A DNA stretch of 64,000 bases from Marsupella aquatica (GCA_973895155.1 OZ316895.1:16058001-16122000); one strand, 5' to 3'; shown: positions 46,851 through 59,400, counted from the first letter of the stretch. A program made the numbers and translations. Notes: generated from the letters alone by a model not told the origin.

Positions 46851-47148
46851 GTGTGGTCCATCCTGGCATCAGATTGTGATAATTTCAGTGTGAGCTTTAT
46901 AAACCACGTTGCGCACATTATCATCGCAAAAGCTCGGTAGCAACAAGAAGGGGATAAGCCTGCAAACATGTTTTGCTTCTATGGAACACACAATATATAC
47001 GAAGAAATACTCTGAGACACACGCATTGAGACAGACAGAATTTCAATCAAAGCGGAAGGAGAAGCAAAGGCGGGTATGGTGGAATTGCAACGAAAGGTCT
47101 TCTCCATGGCTCGCAACATTTTCGGAGAAACACGAAAAGGTATGCATT

Positions 47149-47192
47149 GACCGAAAAAGAGAGAGAGGGAGAGAGAGAGAGAGGGACGGAGA
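47149..47192 (+). promoter_or_regulatory. GA-rich tract upstream of CCS1
   Basis: A (GA)n/GAGAGG tract lies directly upstream of the CCS1 ATG, as is common in plant 5' leaders and core promoters. An upstream ATG near 47147 opens a frame that overlaps the CCS1 start and could act as an upstream ORF if it is transcribed. Confidence 0.35.
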
Positions 47193-47213
47193 TTTCAAAG
47201 CAGAGGAGGATCA

Positions 47214-50200
47214 ATGGCGGGTGTGGTGAAATTGCACTGCATCCCGCCCCTCCATGCAATTCCAGCTCGAAGCAGAAGGCAGCAAGAGCAGGGAACTCGA
47301 CCCGCGGCGACGATGACGACGGGCACCGATCTCTCGCCACATATCCGAATCACGCAGCTGTTCCGCAGCAGCAGCAGTAGCGCACCATCGCCATCGTCAC
47401 AGGGAAGAGCACCGTTCCGGCATTCAATTTCCTCACCATGGCGCGGCCGAATGAAGCAACAGCAGCCGGATAATTTCGCAGCTTTGCGGGTGTTCGCTGC
47501 GAAAGGGAACGTGAGGCAGAAGCAGCAGAAAGCGAAACCCGCTCCTCCTCCGCTGACATCCCAGAATAGGATTGGAATTCCTCCTTCCGCCCCTTCTCTT
47601 GCGGACCGCGACCTCTCGTCGCAGGAGGAGAAGGAGATCTCTGCACCGCCTGTGAGAAGCAGCACTATAGCCGAAGTAGTCCCTCCCAGCAACGAGAGGG
47701 AAAATATGGCGTCGAAGGGGCCTGTTTCGGGTGGGAATGGAGTTTTGTCCTCCTCGTTTGCTCGCATTATGTGGAGGGGCACATTACGACGCATCTCGTC
47801 GCTCCGGCTCGCCATCGCAGAACTCGTTGTCATCGCTGGTCTTTCTGCTCTAGGTACAGAGTCCAGTACACTCTATCATTTAACTTGTCTTTCGAATTCT
47901 TTGCCACGTCCGTGTTGCTTTGCGGTTGCTCTTCCTCTGCAACTTTTGTTCAGCATTCTCGTGTCATCCGCGGCATTCTCGTCCTGAGGTCCTCTTGGTT
48001 TGCGGTGCGGAACAGGGACGATAATCGAGCAGAATGAGAGTCCACAATTTTATTTCGATAGTTATCCCGAAGAGAATCCGATGTTTGGATTTTTGACATG
48101 GCGGGTGATCCTTGGAGGCAGCCTGGACCACATTTACACGTCGTGGTATTATCTAGGCTTGCTGCTCCTGCTGGCTGCGTCCTTGATCGCCTGCAGTACG
48201 ACCAGACAATTCCCTATTGTGAAAGTCGCGAAAAGGTTCTCTTACAACATTCATTTTTGAAGCTGAAACCTCATCTTCAATCGTGTGAGCAATTGGTTTT
48301 GTCTGCCAAGGTATCTTAAAAATTGCTTAGATTTTCTCACTCGAGGAGAGATGGGTTTAAGCTGACGTGAATTCTAACCTTGCAGATGGTCGTTTTTTAA
48401 ATCCTCGGCTGCCTTTGATAAATTGCCGGTATCGGAAACGCTTGAAAAGGCTAGGCTTGGCGATTTCGCTACATTACTTATGGCGGAGGGATTTGAGGTA
48501 TAACCTTCGTCTACATTGTACACAATTCTATTTTTTCAGCTGAATTTCTACTACAACAGTGATGACTTCCAAGAATTTTCACCCTACAGTGCAAACTGTC
48601 ACAAGATGGAAATTCTAAGAGGAGCGCAATGCCATCAAAGAAAAAGCAAAGGTTGAACATCTATCGAACTGTACAGTAGTATCCGAGATTTTGACGACTG
48701 TTTGGATGCACAGGTCTTTGCCAAAGGTCCTACTCTCTATGCTTTCAAAGGTCTGGCTGGGAGATATGCTCCCATTGGTGTACATATAGCTCTGCTGCTG
48801 ATAATGGGTGGGGCCACCGTTAGTGCAATTGGAGGGTATCACGGCACTGTCATGGTTCCGCAAGGTCTAGGCTTTCAAGTTGGTGATATTATGGCAGCAA
48901 AGGGTTTTCTGTCCCTGCCATCTCCTGTTATTAACTTTCAAGTGCAGATTAACAAGTTCTTCATTGACTACCTTGATACTGGGGCTGTATGTATCTGTCC
49001 CCCTCTCTGAGTTTCTACTGAAGATGTTTATAATAGCTCCAGTTAGTGGTAAGGACTTGGGTGAAGTTCTAAAGAATCAAATGTCTAATAATTTTCTGTT
49101 CGAAACTACGAATGTTCTCGAAACAAGGGGCAGCAATTTGTAATGTACGCAGGATTCATTGTAAGTGGAGCATGTCACTGACAATTATCTAATCATGGGA
49201 ATTGTGGCAATAGAGACAGACCTAGGAAGGGAATTGTTGCTCACCTAGATTCCCCATGTGCAGGTTGCCCAATTTCATTCCGATATTTCTATTCTGGACA
49301 GAAGAGACAACGAAGTATTTAGGAAGACCATATCTGTAAACGATCCTCTTAGATATGCTGGGCTCACGATGTATCAGACCGACTGGGCAATAGCTGCTGT
49401 CCAAGTGCGGGTAGATGGATCGGAACCTTACAATCTTGTTATGGCTTCCTTGGAGAAAGGGGACAAGAAGCTCTTCGGTACTTTCTTGCCACTAGGATCG
49501 GATGGTTTGGAAAAGGCAAAAGGAATGTAAGCATCTCACACCTATTGTTCACCACGCTTGTTTCTGCTTAAGCATAATCAAGTAGAGGGTGTTTTCCCGG
49601 TCTTGCTTTTTAACTATAGCTCTAAGCCAAAATCACTTTCTCTGCTTAGTCCAAAGTTTGGACATTATGGAGAATATCCCCCATAACTCGCACTGCGTGT
49701 GACACTTCCTACCTATAGCAATTTTTACAGGAAGTTTCGGAGCATTGTACTTGGCCTTGATATGGTGACGTTATTCTTGGGCTGAAGTTCGAGTTCTTCT
49801 GTTGTATTCCTGCAGTTCAATTCTTGCTCGCGATTTACAGTCTGTGGTAATCTATGACCAGGAGGGCAAATTTGTAGGGGTCAGGCGCCCAGGCTCCGCT
49901 AAACCAATTGTTGTTGATGGGGTCAGCATTGTGGTGGATGATTTGATCGGCAGTTCTGGCTTAGAGTTAAAGGTTTGACCTCTAACTCAGTTTGCTAATT
50001 AACGGTAGTGCTCAAATTATCACATTCAGCTTTATCTTGTGTCATCTCACCTTTTTCCGGCTGCAACCCTAGCCAAGGTTTCTTTGTCAATTAATTTTTT
50101 CTCGTTGTTCGGACTGAATGTGTGTCATCACAGATGGATCCCGGCGTTCCCGTCGTCTACACTGGCTTTGGAGCTTTAATGCTCACAAGCTGCATCAGCT

Positions 50201-50654
50201 ATCTCTCTCATTCACAAGTACGTGATTCTCTGAACGAAATGAATAATACCGTTAGTTTGTCATTCTTGGGCTGTCATAGATCGGTCTGTTGTAGCTTGTT
50301 GCTTTGCGTATTTGGGAAAGACGTGAGCACTGTTCAACTCCAACCTTGTGCCAAGATGATATAGACTGCCATGTTGATGTGTTTGTTTCTGCATTTTGCA
50401 CGGGCTTGACCAAAAGGTTGGCATCGTTGTAGGTGTGGGCTCTACAAAATGGCACTAGTTTGTTAGTTGGAGGCAAAGCCAACAGGGCAAAGGTTGAATT
50501 TGAAACGCAGCTTAATAAAATTCTAGATTTGGTCCCCGAAGTAAATATTGTTTCTGCACCGGAGCAGCTTCTTGAGAAGCAGAGCAGCAATGGAGTACCC
50601 ATCAGGGCTACGGAGGAAGAAACATCTAGAGTAGGGAACGTTCGAAGTAGGTGA
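47214..50654 (+). CDS. CCS1: CCS1 (ResB-like) plastid c-type cytochrome biogenesis protein
   Basis: Exons: 47214-47853, 48016-48235, 48386-48497, 48714-48986, 49264-49526, 49816-49972, 50134-50217, 50433-50654. All introns are GT-AG, phases fit, and the total is 656 aa. CCS1 and CcsA form the system II haem-handling complex of the thylakoid membrane that attaches haem to apocytochromes f and c6. The first 190 residues, rich in Ser, Arg and Gln, should hold the plastid transit peptide. Membrane segments lie near residues 197-214, 258-274, 344-364 and 559-583. Conserved family blocks include GTIIEQNESPQFYF, FAKGPTLYAFKGLAGRYAPIG with His348, QFHSDISI, ISVNDPLRY..LTMYQTDW and MDPGVPVVYTGFGALMLT. 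The ATG was chosen because it is the only one giving an uninterrupted first exon. No defects were seen, so the gene is probably functional. Confidence 0.93.
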
Positions 50655-51590
50655 CCTCCATATCCTTAAAACCGTATCAGTTCCATCTGGGACCACGAAT
50701 AGTGTTTCTAAACCTAGCGGCTGAGACATCTTTCTCAGGGTGTGCACCCACAGCCAAAGGTCATTCAGGGTGGTGGGATAAATCATGTGAGTAAAATTTG
50801 AACATGAATGATCTCCACAACCCATGTAACAATAGTAGGAACAGTCAGTACATAGGTACTTTTAAAAGTGTAAGATGATGTAAGGAGAAAGGTGAGAAGT
50901 GAGAAGTGATAGCAACGATATTGCATTTTACGAGAGAGTGGTCAAACCATGAAAGAGGGCGAGGCAACTTGCCTAAGCAATCTTGGTTAGTTTCACTCCC
51001 TGTCCACAGTGTGCATGATTACGATGTACTCCGCCATTAATTATTCGACAGTCATTTCCAGTCAATTGAATGTAAAGAAACCGCTGTATGGTTACAAAGT
51101 GATCGGGGGAAGGGTCACTGGTGATCCCTTCGAAACACGACCAGATTGGCTGTATAGGCAGGTGTGAAGTGGTCAAAACCTACATTTTCATAAACTTAGT
51201 CTCATGATCCGATGGACCATGATTTGTATTCCCATTGTTTCAAACGCAGATTGTATGATTACAGCTAAGAACACATGTGCTCTTCTTGAAAGCAGTCCCA
51301 ACAGGGAAACAGTGGGAGATTGGGGGCACTACCCTTCCTGTTTTGTTAATAGTTCATGTTCATATGTGCACGAACTACGCAGATGAGGGCAAGCAACATG
51401 ACGTGATAAAATAAGCAGTAATCTCTGTCATCGCTGCTTGAGAGAGATGAAGTACTTGACGGGAAGTGGCACGTCCCAACAGGTCCGAGTTCGGTAACGA
51501 CATTTTTGGACATCGCTGAGAATATTCTTAGCAAGGGGCAAGAAAATAACCTCAATTTCGTAGAACTTGTTGTACTTCTCGAGCATCGAC
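50655..51590. other. Spacer between CCS1 and the Tim17-like ORF
   Basis: The CCS1 3' untranslated region should lie at its start. A 49-codon open segment with an ATG at 51015 ends at a possible donor at 51161, but no acceptor continues it sensibly. No gene is called. Confidence 0.3.
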
Positions 51591-51914
51591 ATGACTAATG
51601 ATTCAAATTCGGAGCCCAAAGTGGCACCCAGCACCACATGGCGACTGCAATCCCTCAGGCCTGTACCTGAGGCAATTCAATGGGGTATTGCAGGTGGTAT
51701 CTACACTGTCGCGAAGGCGGGCTCTCAAAGGTTGCGAGGAGCTGATGATTGGAAAAATGCAACTGTTGGTGGAGCCGTGGCAGGAACGGGCTACGCACTC
51801 ATTGACCCCACCACCAGATATGATCGCCGGCTTGTTCTTAAGAGTACAATTAGTGGTGCTTTTATCGCCCTTGCCGGCGAGATCTTACATCACATGGTCA
51901 AATCTTATAAATGA
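51591..51914 (+). CDS. Small Tim17/Tim22/Tim23-like membrane protein, 107 aa
   Basis: The ATG at 51591 was chosen; the frame is open a little upstream but without another ATG. Glycine-patterned hydrophobic stretches (AIQWGIAGGIYTVAKAG; KSTISGAFIALAGEIL) flank RLRGADDWKNATVGGAVAGT. The R-x-x-D-D-x-x-N-x-x-x-G-G pattern recalls the Tim17 superfamily, which includes mitochondrial translocase subunits, the complex I B14.7 subunit and plastid OEP16. At 107 aa it is shorter than most members, so it may be partial, or upstream exons may be missed. It has the same orientation as CCS1 and the SCD2-like gene. Confidence 0.45.
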   Translation: MTNDSNSEPKVAPSTTWRLQSLRPVPEAIQWGIAGGIYTVAKAGSQRLRGADDWKNATVGGAVAGTGYALIDPTTRYDRRLVLKSTISGAFIALAGEILHHMVKSYK

Positions 51915-52034
51915 AAAACATTAAATAGACTGTTGACGGAGGACAGATTAAAGATAAAATTGATAAGACAGGAAACAGATTTCAACGAGCTAGGGTTGGG
52001 AAAGCTTTCTTTGCAATTTGAGCTCAATTACTTT

Positions 52035-52185
52035 CAAATCAATTCGGTCCAATTCAATTCCAACTGTTTTCCTTTGGAATTGAGGGTTGGGAATGCTTTG
52101 TTTGCATTTTGCTGCTCAATTACAGATCAATTCGGTCCAATTCAGTTCAATTCTAACTGTTGTCCATTGGAATTGAGTTCAGTCC
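52035..52185. repeat. Imperfect tandem duplication, about 90-bp period
   Basis: AATCAATTCGGTCCAATTCA occurs near 52037 and 52127. Each is followed by CAACTGTT or TAACTGTT and GGAATTGAG. Confidence 0.7.
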
Positions 52186-52335
52186 CATCCACCCCTTACA
52201 CTATGTCTCAGGCAAAATGTTGCAGACATTATGGCATACGCGTCTTTGCCAAATTGAAGTGAAACAAATCTGGGAATCTTGACGCAACAGGTAAATATTG
52301 TCCGCTACAAACATTGGGAGATTCGGACTGTTAGC

Positions 52336-54537
52336 ATGAATCATTCATCGGAGTTACAGCTTGATACTGCTACTGCATTTGACCAAGCCGTTCAGATGGC
52401 AACTCAATGCAGCAAGAGGAATCTGACGCTGAAGAGGGAAGACTCAAAAGTTGAGGAGCTAGTATTGAAGCGCTGCTGGCTGGCCCGTTACTGGGGACTA
52501 GCTGCTAAACTTGGAGTGTACCCTCACATTGCTCATAAGAGACATGCTCAATGGGCAGGCTTCGCTCCAATTCCGCTCGAGGTCCTTCCCTTTCCAGAAA
52601 TCGATTGCCTTGCAAATTCAATTCCAATATTCGTAGATATGCAGTATCCCAAACCAGGTTACGTACGTTGTACGTGTTTAAACTGGTCTGGTCCGCTGAA
52701 GACTGCGCTGGCCCTATTGTCCTGCTACTTAGTGGAAACAATTATTCTTCACAATAATATGTAAAAAGATTATCCACGATCTTCATGCCCTTCAACTGAC
52801 GTCATTCAGCGCCCGATTAATTCTCGAAACAATCCCTAAGCAAACCCCCAGCCCTAATCCAACCAGCCTCCAAGTCCATTTGGGTCGTTCTGCAATCAGA
52901 CAACTTGCAAGATCGATCTAATTGACAACGTAATTCATTCATTCGAACTAGAGCACCAGCTACAAGAAAAGACTTAACAGGACCCTCTGGCATCTCCTGG
53001 ACTGTCCAGCAAGATGCCATAAAGACTTAACAAGACCCCTCTAACTACTTATTTTGCCCAGGTCTTCATGGCATTTTACTCACAAGGGGGTGACTTAACA
53101 AGACCCCTCTAACTACCTGTTTTGCCCAGGTCTTCATGGCATTTTACTCACAAGGGTGGTTAAGTCTAGGAGATGCCAGAGCAAGATGCCATAAAGACTT
53201 AACAAGACCCCTGTGACTACCTATTCTCCCAGGTCTTCATGGCATTTTACTCACAAGGGTCCTGTTAAGTCTTTCCTTGCACCAGCTGCAACAAATAGGT
53301 CACAGCAAGGTTCTGCTGTGCCCAAAAAAAATCACAATTGACAAAAAAAGGAATGGTCTTCGATCCAGACACGCCTTTTCTATGCAAGGTTCTGAACTGC
53401 CGCAAAAACATCACCACTGACCAGAAAAGGAATGGTCTTCGATCCAAACACGCCTTTTCTATGGAAGTCAATGGAAGACCATGATTGAATGCAACCATGT
53501 CTTGTGTATTCTCAGGCCTGTTAGGAAAACTCAGAAAATAAATTGCACTGAGAATCTAGACTCAAATATAGTCGTGTGCTTTAGAGAAATTCTTCATTGC
53601 CATTGTAACTCACTACGGTACCCCAATCTACCATTACACTATGAATGGAAGAGCTACTGTAGGCGACTTCAATCTTACTTAAAGGCAGGAATTTGTTTAT
53701 TTACTCAACCGCGAAGATGTGTGACTCATAAGGATATAAACGAGGACGTGTAATGGGAAATTCAGGGTGCAGAGAAATTTGGAATCAATTTGAGCAAAGA
53801 AGAATGTTGAGGAATCTTTGAGATACGACGTTGAATAACGACCAATGCTCCTGATTTATAAGCCAATCGCGTAGCTTAAATCTCAGTTTTTTAATCCGAC
53901 GCAGGTTGTGATATCGGCTGGGCAGAAGGCAAAGGCTCTTCCAGCACACCGTCCTCTCCCTAAATCGGAAAAGGACAAAGCAACAAATGGAACTTCACGT
54001 CGTGCATCGCCAAGTAGCCCTAAAATGGAGAAGGATAGAGCAACAGACGACGGTTCAGGTCTTGCATTCCCAACCTGTGATAGGAATTCCGAGGAGGAGA
54101 CACCTGCTGAATGTGAGGAGGAGCAGAAGGAGGAGCAGGAGAGCAGCATTGACGAGAACCAGCTTTTGATGGCTGACGAAGGGTTGAACGAACTCGCTGC
54201 GTTGCGAGTGGAGGAGGCCGTGTTGCTGAAGATCTCGCAGAATCAGAACCCTACATTGATCTGGCTCGGGCTCAGTAAAGAGCAGGCAAAAGACATCCAA
54301 TTCAAGCAGGCGTGGCTGGTGCACCATTGGAGGCGAGCGCAGGCATCCGGTGTTGTGGAGCAGGATATTGCTACGGAGCGTCTTCTGTACTGGATGAATC
54401 AGACCGACAAGCCGCCTAGTTATGAAGAAGCTGTGAATGTTCAGAGAGGCCTCCTAGAGCTTCGGACATGCCTGTCTGAAATCCCTTCTTTAGAATCTCA
54501 ACGAACTGAAGCTCAAGGAAAGTGTGGTTCAAATTGA
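52336..54537 (+). CDS. SCD2-like coiled-coil protein, C-terminal half (two exons)
   Basis: Exons are 52336-52581 and 53905-54537, joined in phase 0 at PIPLE|VVISAGQKAK, giving 292 aa. The conserved family blocks are VEELVLKRCWLARYWGLAAK, the LE-VVISAGQKAK junction, GLNELAALRVEEAVLL, FKQAWLVHHWRRA and VNVQRGLLELR. They match my memory of plant SCD2 proteins (Arabidopsis STOMATAL CYTOKINESIS DEFECTIVE 2), which act with SCD1 in vesicle traffic and cytokinesis. The long N-terminal coiled coil expected in the family is absent. The ATG at 52336 is only a best guess, and the donor GTCCTT is weak. It could be a truncated duplicate or a short paralogue. In the last exon another frame reads LKESVVQIDHKVDKMLE, which looks coiled-coil-like, so a frameshift near the end is possible. 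Confidence 0.7.
53024..53270. repeat. Three-copy tandem repeat in the SCD2-like intron
   Basis: Units of about 68-80 bp begin GACTTAACAAGACCCCT near 53024, 53092 and 53196 and end CATTTTACTCACAAGGG. Inverted GTTAAGTCT and GAGATGCCAGAG pieces nearby give extra hairpin potential. Confidence 0.75.
53305..53463. repeat. 79-bp tandem duplication in the SCD2-like intron
   Basis: GCAAGGTTCTG at 53305 and 53384 starts two units, each containing AAAAGGAATGGTCTTCGATC and CACGCCTTTTCTATG. Confidence 0.8.
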
Positions 54538-56415
54538 CCACAAAGTTGACAAGATGCTCGAATGAATCATTCCAACTTGCATCATAACATTTTTTCTTTG
54601 TATATAGCTGCTCAAATTTTTGTAGTGTTAAACTGTTAGGTTGGTCGGAATCCTAGTACTGAGGTCAAATGTGTGTTCCATCCCAGCATCCATGTCAAAG
54701 GCCAAGTGGGAAAATGAAGCAAGCCTCATGAAAATAGTCCCAAGCTCCCATAGATTAAAGGTTTTAGCAAGATAATCGGACTCCATCTCAACCAACATGG
54801 AGGACTGTGAAACATTGTCTTTTACTTAGATAACATCAATTAGTACGAATGGTCACCGTTTGGGTGTCAAAAAAATGCTTAGTCCATCCTGGGTCTTGAG
54901 ATCAAATGCTGTGGTCCCTCAGATTAGAGAAAAGGCTCGAGAAAATAACATAGCGGAACAAACTCTAGAACTTAGCAAAGATAAGCACGCGCTCTAGAAG
55001 AATGAAAAGGTGAGAATTCCATCGAGTTTTAGGTCGGAACACCTAATATGACGAAGAGTTAACAAACTTAAGATTTCTAAAAACTCACAACTTCGAACAT
55101 CACTTTTCCTAGTGTTAGTGACATTTTAAAGCTCTGTACCATGCATGTAAGTGGAGCAAATTCACATGGGAAGGTGGGGCACACAAGGTTTGAACCTGAG
55201 ACTTGGCACATGCCTTTGCACCTCCTGGGCTGCATTTGGTGTATAACACCCATTTGATACTCCAAGATTTGAATGTCATAAAGGTAGAATAAGATTTGGG
55301 ATAAAATTTGAGGTTTGACCTTCCAAGGGTGAGCTGTGACTTTCAGATGGAGGTCACTTTTTCGATCACTCAAACTTTTTCACACATCCTTTTTCGTGTT
55401 CCTTAGGTTAAATGGGCTGAAACATAAGTCAGTTTTCTCTCTCCATCACTGAACTCGCCAGATTTATAAAATTAACGACACAAGTGCACCTGATACTCTT
55501 CAATCCTGGAGAGTGGTTTATGGTTTGAAGCTTACTGGCGAACTGGAGCCTCCCAGTATCGAATCTAACCCTCATTTGAGTAAGAACTATAGTTTGAGTA
55601 AGAACTACTGTACAGATTCAGTTCATATTTGGGCCCAACAGGGACTTCCAGGCAATGACACGAAGTGCTGCAGTAACTGCGTGTTCATTGTTACCTCGTT
55701 AGGACTAATTCGTTTCTGAACTGGTTGTGCGAAATCACAGGCAATTTAGCGCAAAACCTACACCAAGCGACTCACATTTTGCTACTTTGGATCCCTTCTG
55801 GTGACGAGAAGAGTGCGCTTTAAGTGGCTGATCTCTTCATGTGACTCACGATCTGCACGATCTGTACAGAAATTTGACCTGAATTTGACCTAAACTGTTG
55901 AGAGTGCAAAAAAGCAATACATCCAAAATACCGTTGGAAAGAGCATGCTGCGCAACACTGAGATCGAGAACTCTTCAAATGAGCATAGGTGGAAAACTAT
56001 TCCGGTGACCCTACAGCTAAGACCAAAGTGACATGAAAGGTCCATATATGCTGAGAAATTTCGGCACCATTGCCAGACCCATTCTGTTGGATGCTACTCA
56101 AAGTCCTCTTTGCTGTCGGATAAAGGAAACGATAGACTTAAGTTTGCTTGTTTCCTAAGAGTAACTCGTGGTAAAAGGAGTCTTCCCTGTCGCTACCGAC
56201 GATAACAAAATTTGATAGCAAACGCCGCCTACAAATTGCTTCAAGTTGGGACCATTAAAGATTGATGCATTTTGCTACCAATACCTTCTGTATATAAAAC
56301 CCATTCCCAATGGAAGGTAGCAATAAAACCTCGATGCAGAAGTGAGAAATCAATCTAAGACTTAAATTTATCAAAGCTCTGCCTTTATAGTCTAGGCTTT
56401 ACTGAAGGCACATCC
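54538..56415. other. Intergenic stretch between convergent SCD2-like and Per1-like genes
   Basis: No gene was recognised. It should contain both 3' untranslated regions. The ORFs at 55077-55373 (-) and 55513-55719 (+) have no visible domain. Confidence 0.4.
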
Positions 56416-59400
56416 TTACTGAACTTTCTTAGGATCATTTTTTTCCTCTCTCTTCTTGCGAATAAGCATGTAATGGTGTGCTGCATCATCCCTCGCAAAA
56501 CTCCACCACAGGAATGAGGAGGGTACTGCTGACAAAATCCACAGGGTGTCGGGATCAAGCACTTCCCACAAATAGCTGAAATCATATAACCTGAAGAACA
56601 GCATAAGTGGAGCAACCAGAGCAATCGACCACAGCTGAAACCGTCCTGGGTGCTTTTTGATTGCAGCCCATGTGATCCAAAGAAGATACTGAGCCGAGCC
56701 TATCAGGATGCAAACCAGGGTATTCAGACCTGCACAAAAACAGGTATTGCGTCATTTTGTCAGTGGCAGTAACTACGTATCAGTTACGGGTAAGTATATA
56801 GAGAAGTGAGAAATGATCAGATGACAAGGTGGGCACATTAAACCTCAGTCCCCAAAAAGTTTTCCTATGAACGGTTGTTATAGAAAAAAGACAAAAAAGG
56901 AAGAGGTTGGTTAGTCAGCCACAAGCGAAAAAAAATAAACGAATCTGAAGCACGTCTGTTCTTAACATGTTCCGAGAATTCCAAGGTCGGAGGCAAGGAG
57001 AGAAATCACGAAGACATTCAATCAAAAGTAGTGAAAGAGCAAATGGGACGTTGAAAGCACTAGAGGGCCAATAGAAAACGGAGGAGTGAATACACTGCAG
57101 TCCGATGAACACAAAACTACTAGATAGTCAACGCATTCTAACGCACAGAGAAAGAAAAAAAGATTCTAAAAACGATGAATGAAAGAAAGAAAAAGTATAT
57201 TTAATGGACGGAAGATTACATGTCGAGCCATAAAACCCAAAGAGAACTGGGAGCAACTACACGATAAACAAGAGAATGATGTGGAAACATGGATCCAACG
57301 GGAGATAGAAACCCAAACAGATGTGGCCAGCGTTGCTACTTTACAGAGGAGACGGTTAGATCACATGTGAGAGGTGTTACCGTAGTCAAAGGTGCACAAA
57401 TTAATATACATAAGATGGGGCCAAAGAAAGGCTAGGGTCGGAGTTAACACAATAACTCGCGCCTGCTCGCTTCTCATGTTACCAACTCGCATTATTGCAA
57501 GAATAAGGGCATACCCTGCAAACAGCACCTCCAAGGTAGCGTCGATGTGCTTATCGATGGCCATGTTCCTACATACAGTTCTCAGGATTATTACCACGAT
57601 ATTCGCCGGCTTCAGCTCAAAAGAATGTACTGTCAAATATGTCAAATAAGTTATGTAGCATCAGCGACTTGATATGCAAATGAGGCTCTTGTAGCTGTCT
57701 TGAAAGTCGACAAGAACTTGCACCAGAGGCCCCAGCCTTCCCAAAGCACGAGGAAATGCATTGACCCGAAAAGTGCTCAGAGTCTCTCACCTCGAACGAA
57801 TGATACATTGGGCTAACCAATATACTGTTGAAAGAACGCCATATATTGTCCAGACACCTACAAATGGATAGTAGGGACGACGAAGACTGGGATGCAATGG
57901 CAGGCTACGGTGAACAAACTTTAGGAATGTTAGAAGGCCAATGAGATTCATCAAGAGGTTCAAAGCTGACAATGCAGCGGACGCTGGTTCCTGCACCGAG
58001 AGTACACAGACAGTGGCAGAGGATCCTCAATACACAATATTATCAGGGCTGCATTTTCAAAACTGAGCGAACTCCATGGTAGAGAAACACTGTATAATAT
58101 ACTATGCCTTCTTGCACCCTCTCTAGAATCAGCGTTACAGGCGACTAAGCAAGCTTCAAATTGAACTGTACACCATCTCGAGTGAAGCCAGACCTCACAT
58201 TGATCAATCTCAGATCTAGCTCTGGTATGAAGGCAGATGCTGCGAGGTGCCTGTACAGATGCTTCGAGCTTTGCTGCAGAATCCAATAAGGTGCATTAAT
58301 GGTTGGTGTGAGTTCCAGATAGTTAACAACAGAACTTTGATTGGCAAACAATGGTTCCGACATTTTGTGAGGCCTCCCTGAGCTATCTAATTGTGATCAA
58401 AGCTAGAAGACCCTCAGGCTTAGAGGGTAGATGGGAGGATACAATGTCTTTGCATCTTACTTGGTGAACCATTACACGGGCCAAGCACCAGTTATCTCTG
58501 TAACCTATCGCCTCCTGTTCAAGACCTGCTTCTTCAGCTTCCTTACTGAGCTTGCAGTGGTAGCCACATTCCGTGCTACAAATCCACTCTTTCCACCTTT
58601 GATACACAGGAAGCCTCTGCATTGCAACATCTCTTGTCGTATTGCTGTGGCGACAGCTGGGAAGACAGCTGCTTCCCGCACACCCAGAGACTTCACAGGT
58701 CTTCAGACATGACCTGAAAATCAATAACTCACTGATGAATATTTGTTTCATCGCTCCAGTTGTTCAGGCAACGGGGTGCTAGAATGTAGACCACCAAACT
58801 GGCCTCAAACTGCGGACGGAAACTTGATTTGACAGCTACTAACATTGCGATGATGGGCTATGGTGCTGAGAATTTCAATTAAGCACAGTAGGAAGAACCT
58901 GGACGCTAGATACAAGGCTTCGGCCAACAATCACGCCAGTCCTTGAAAACTCAATCCTAGGAAAAAACTCGAATGAAAGCAGTTTCTATCTGTAGGCTCT
59001 CGCACAATCCAAACCAATCCACTCAAATCCGGAAATATCGGGAAACGGTGCAAGTCAAGAAAATACACGATCGCCACGCTGTCTCACACCTGGTGATTTT
59101 CATGATTTGACCGAATTTAGTAGAGAACCTTGTGAATGTGAGGTTCTAATGTGATAGGGTTCGGTTACGGATTGCTTCATCAAGCTCAACAGTCCATAGA
59201 AACTGTTGAAGAGCTGCGCGAACAAGTCCACTGCTGACATTTTCACAGTTGCCAATTCTTCTCCTCTCTATCAAACAAAGGTCGGCAACGTGACAAGATG
59301 AGTTTGAAAATGATGCAGGTAAGGCGAACACAAATCCAGAGAGTGGTGTGACTTTGGTAACGACCTTGGGACGGTATACTACGTCTGGACGTAAGCTCAA

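Noticed and set aside
51015-51161. 49-codon open segment with ATG and a possible donor
   Set aside because: No in-phase downstream exon was found and the product is unrecognised; the antisense frame is also open.
57960-58286. 108-codon minus-strand ORF between Per1-like exons
   Set aside because: It lies in the intron and in a different frame from the conserved exons.
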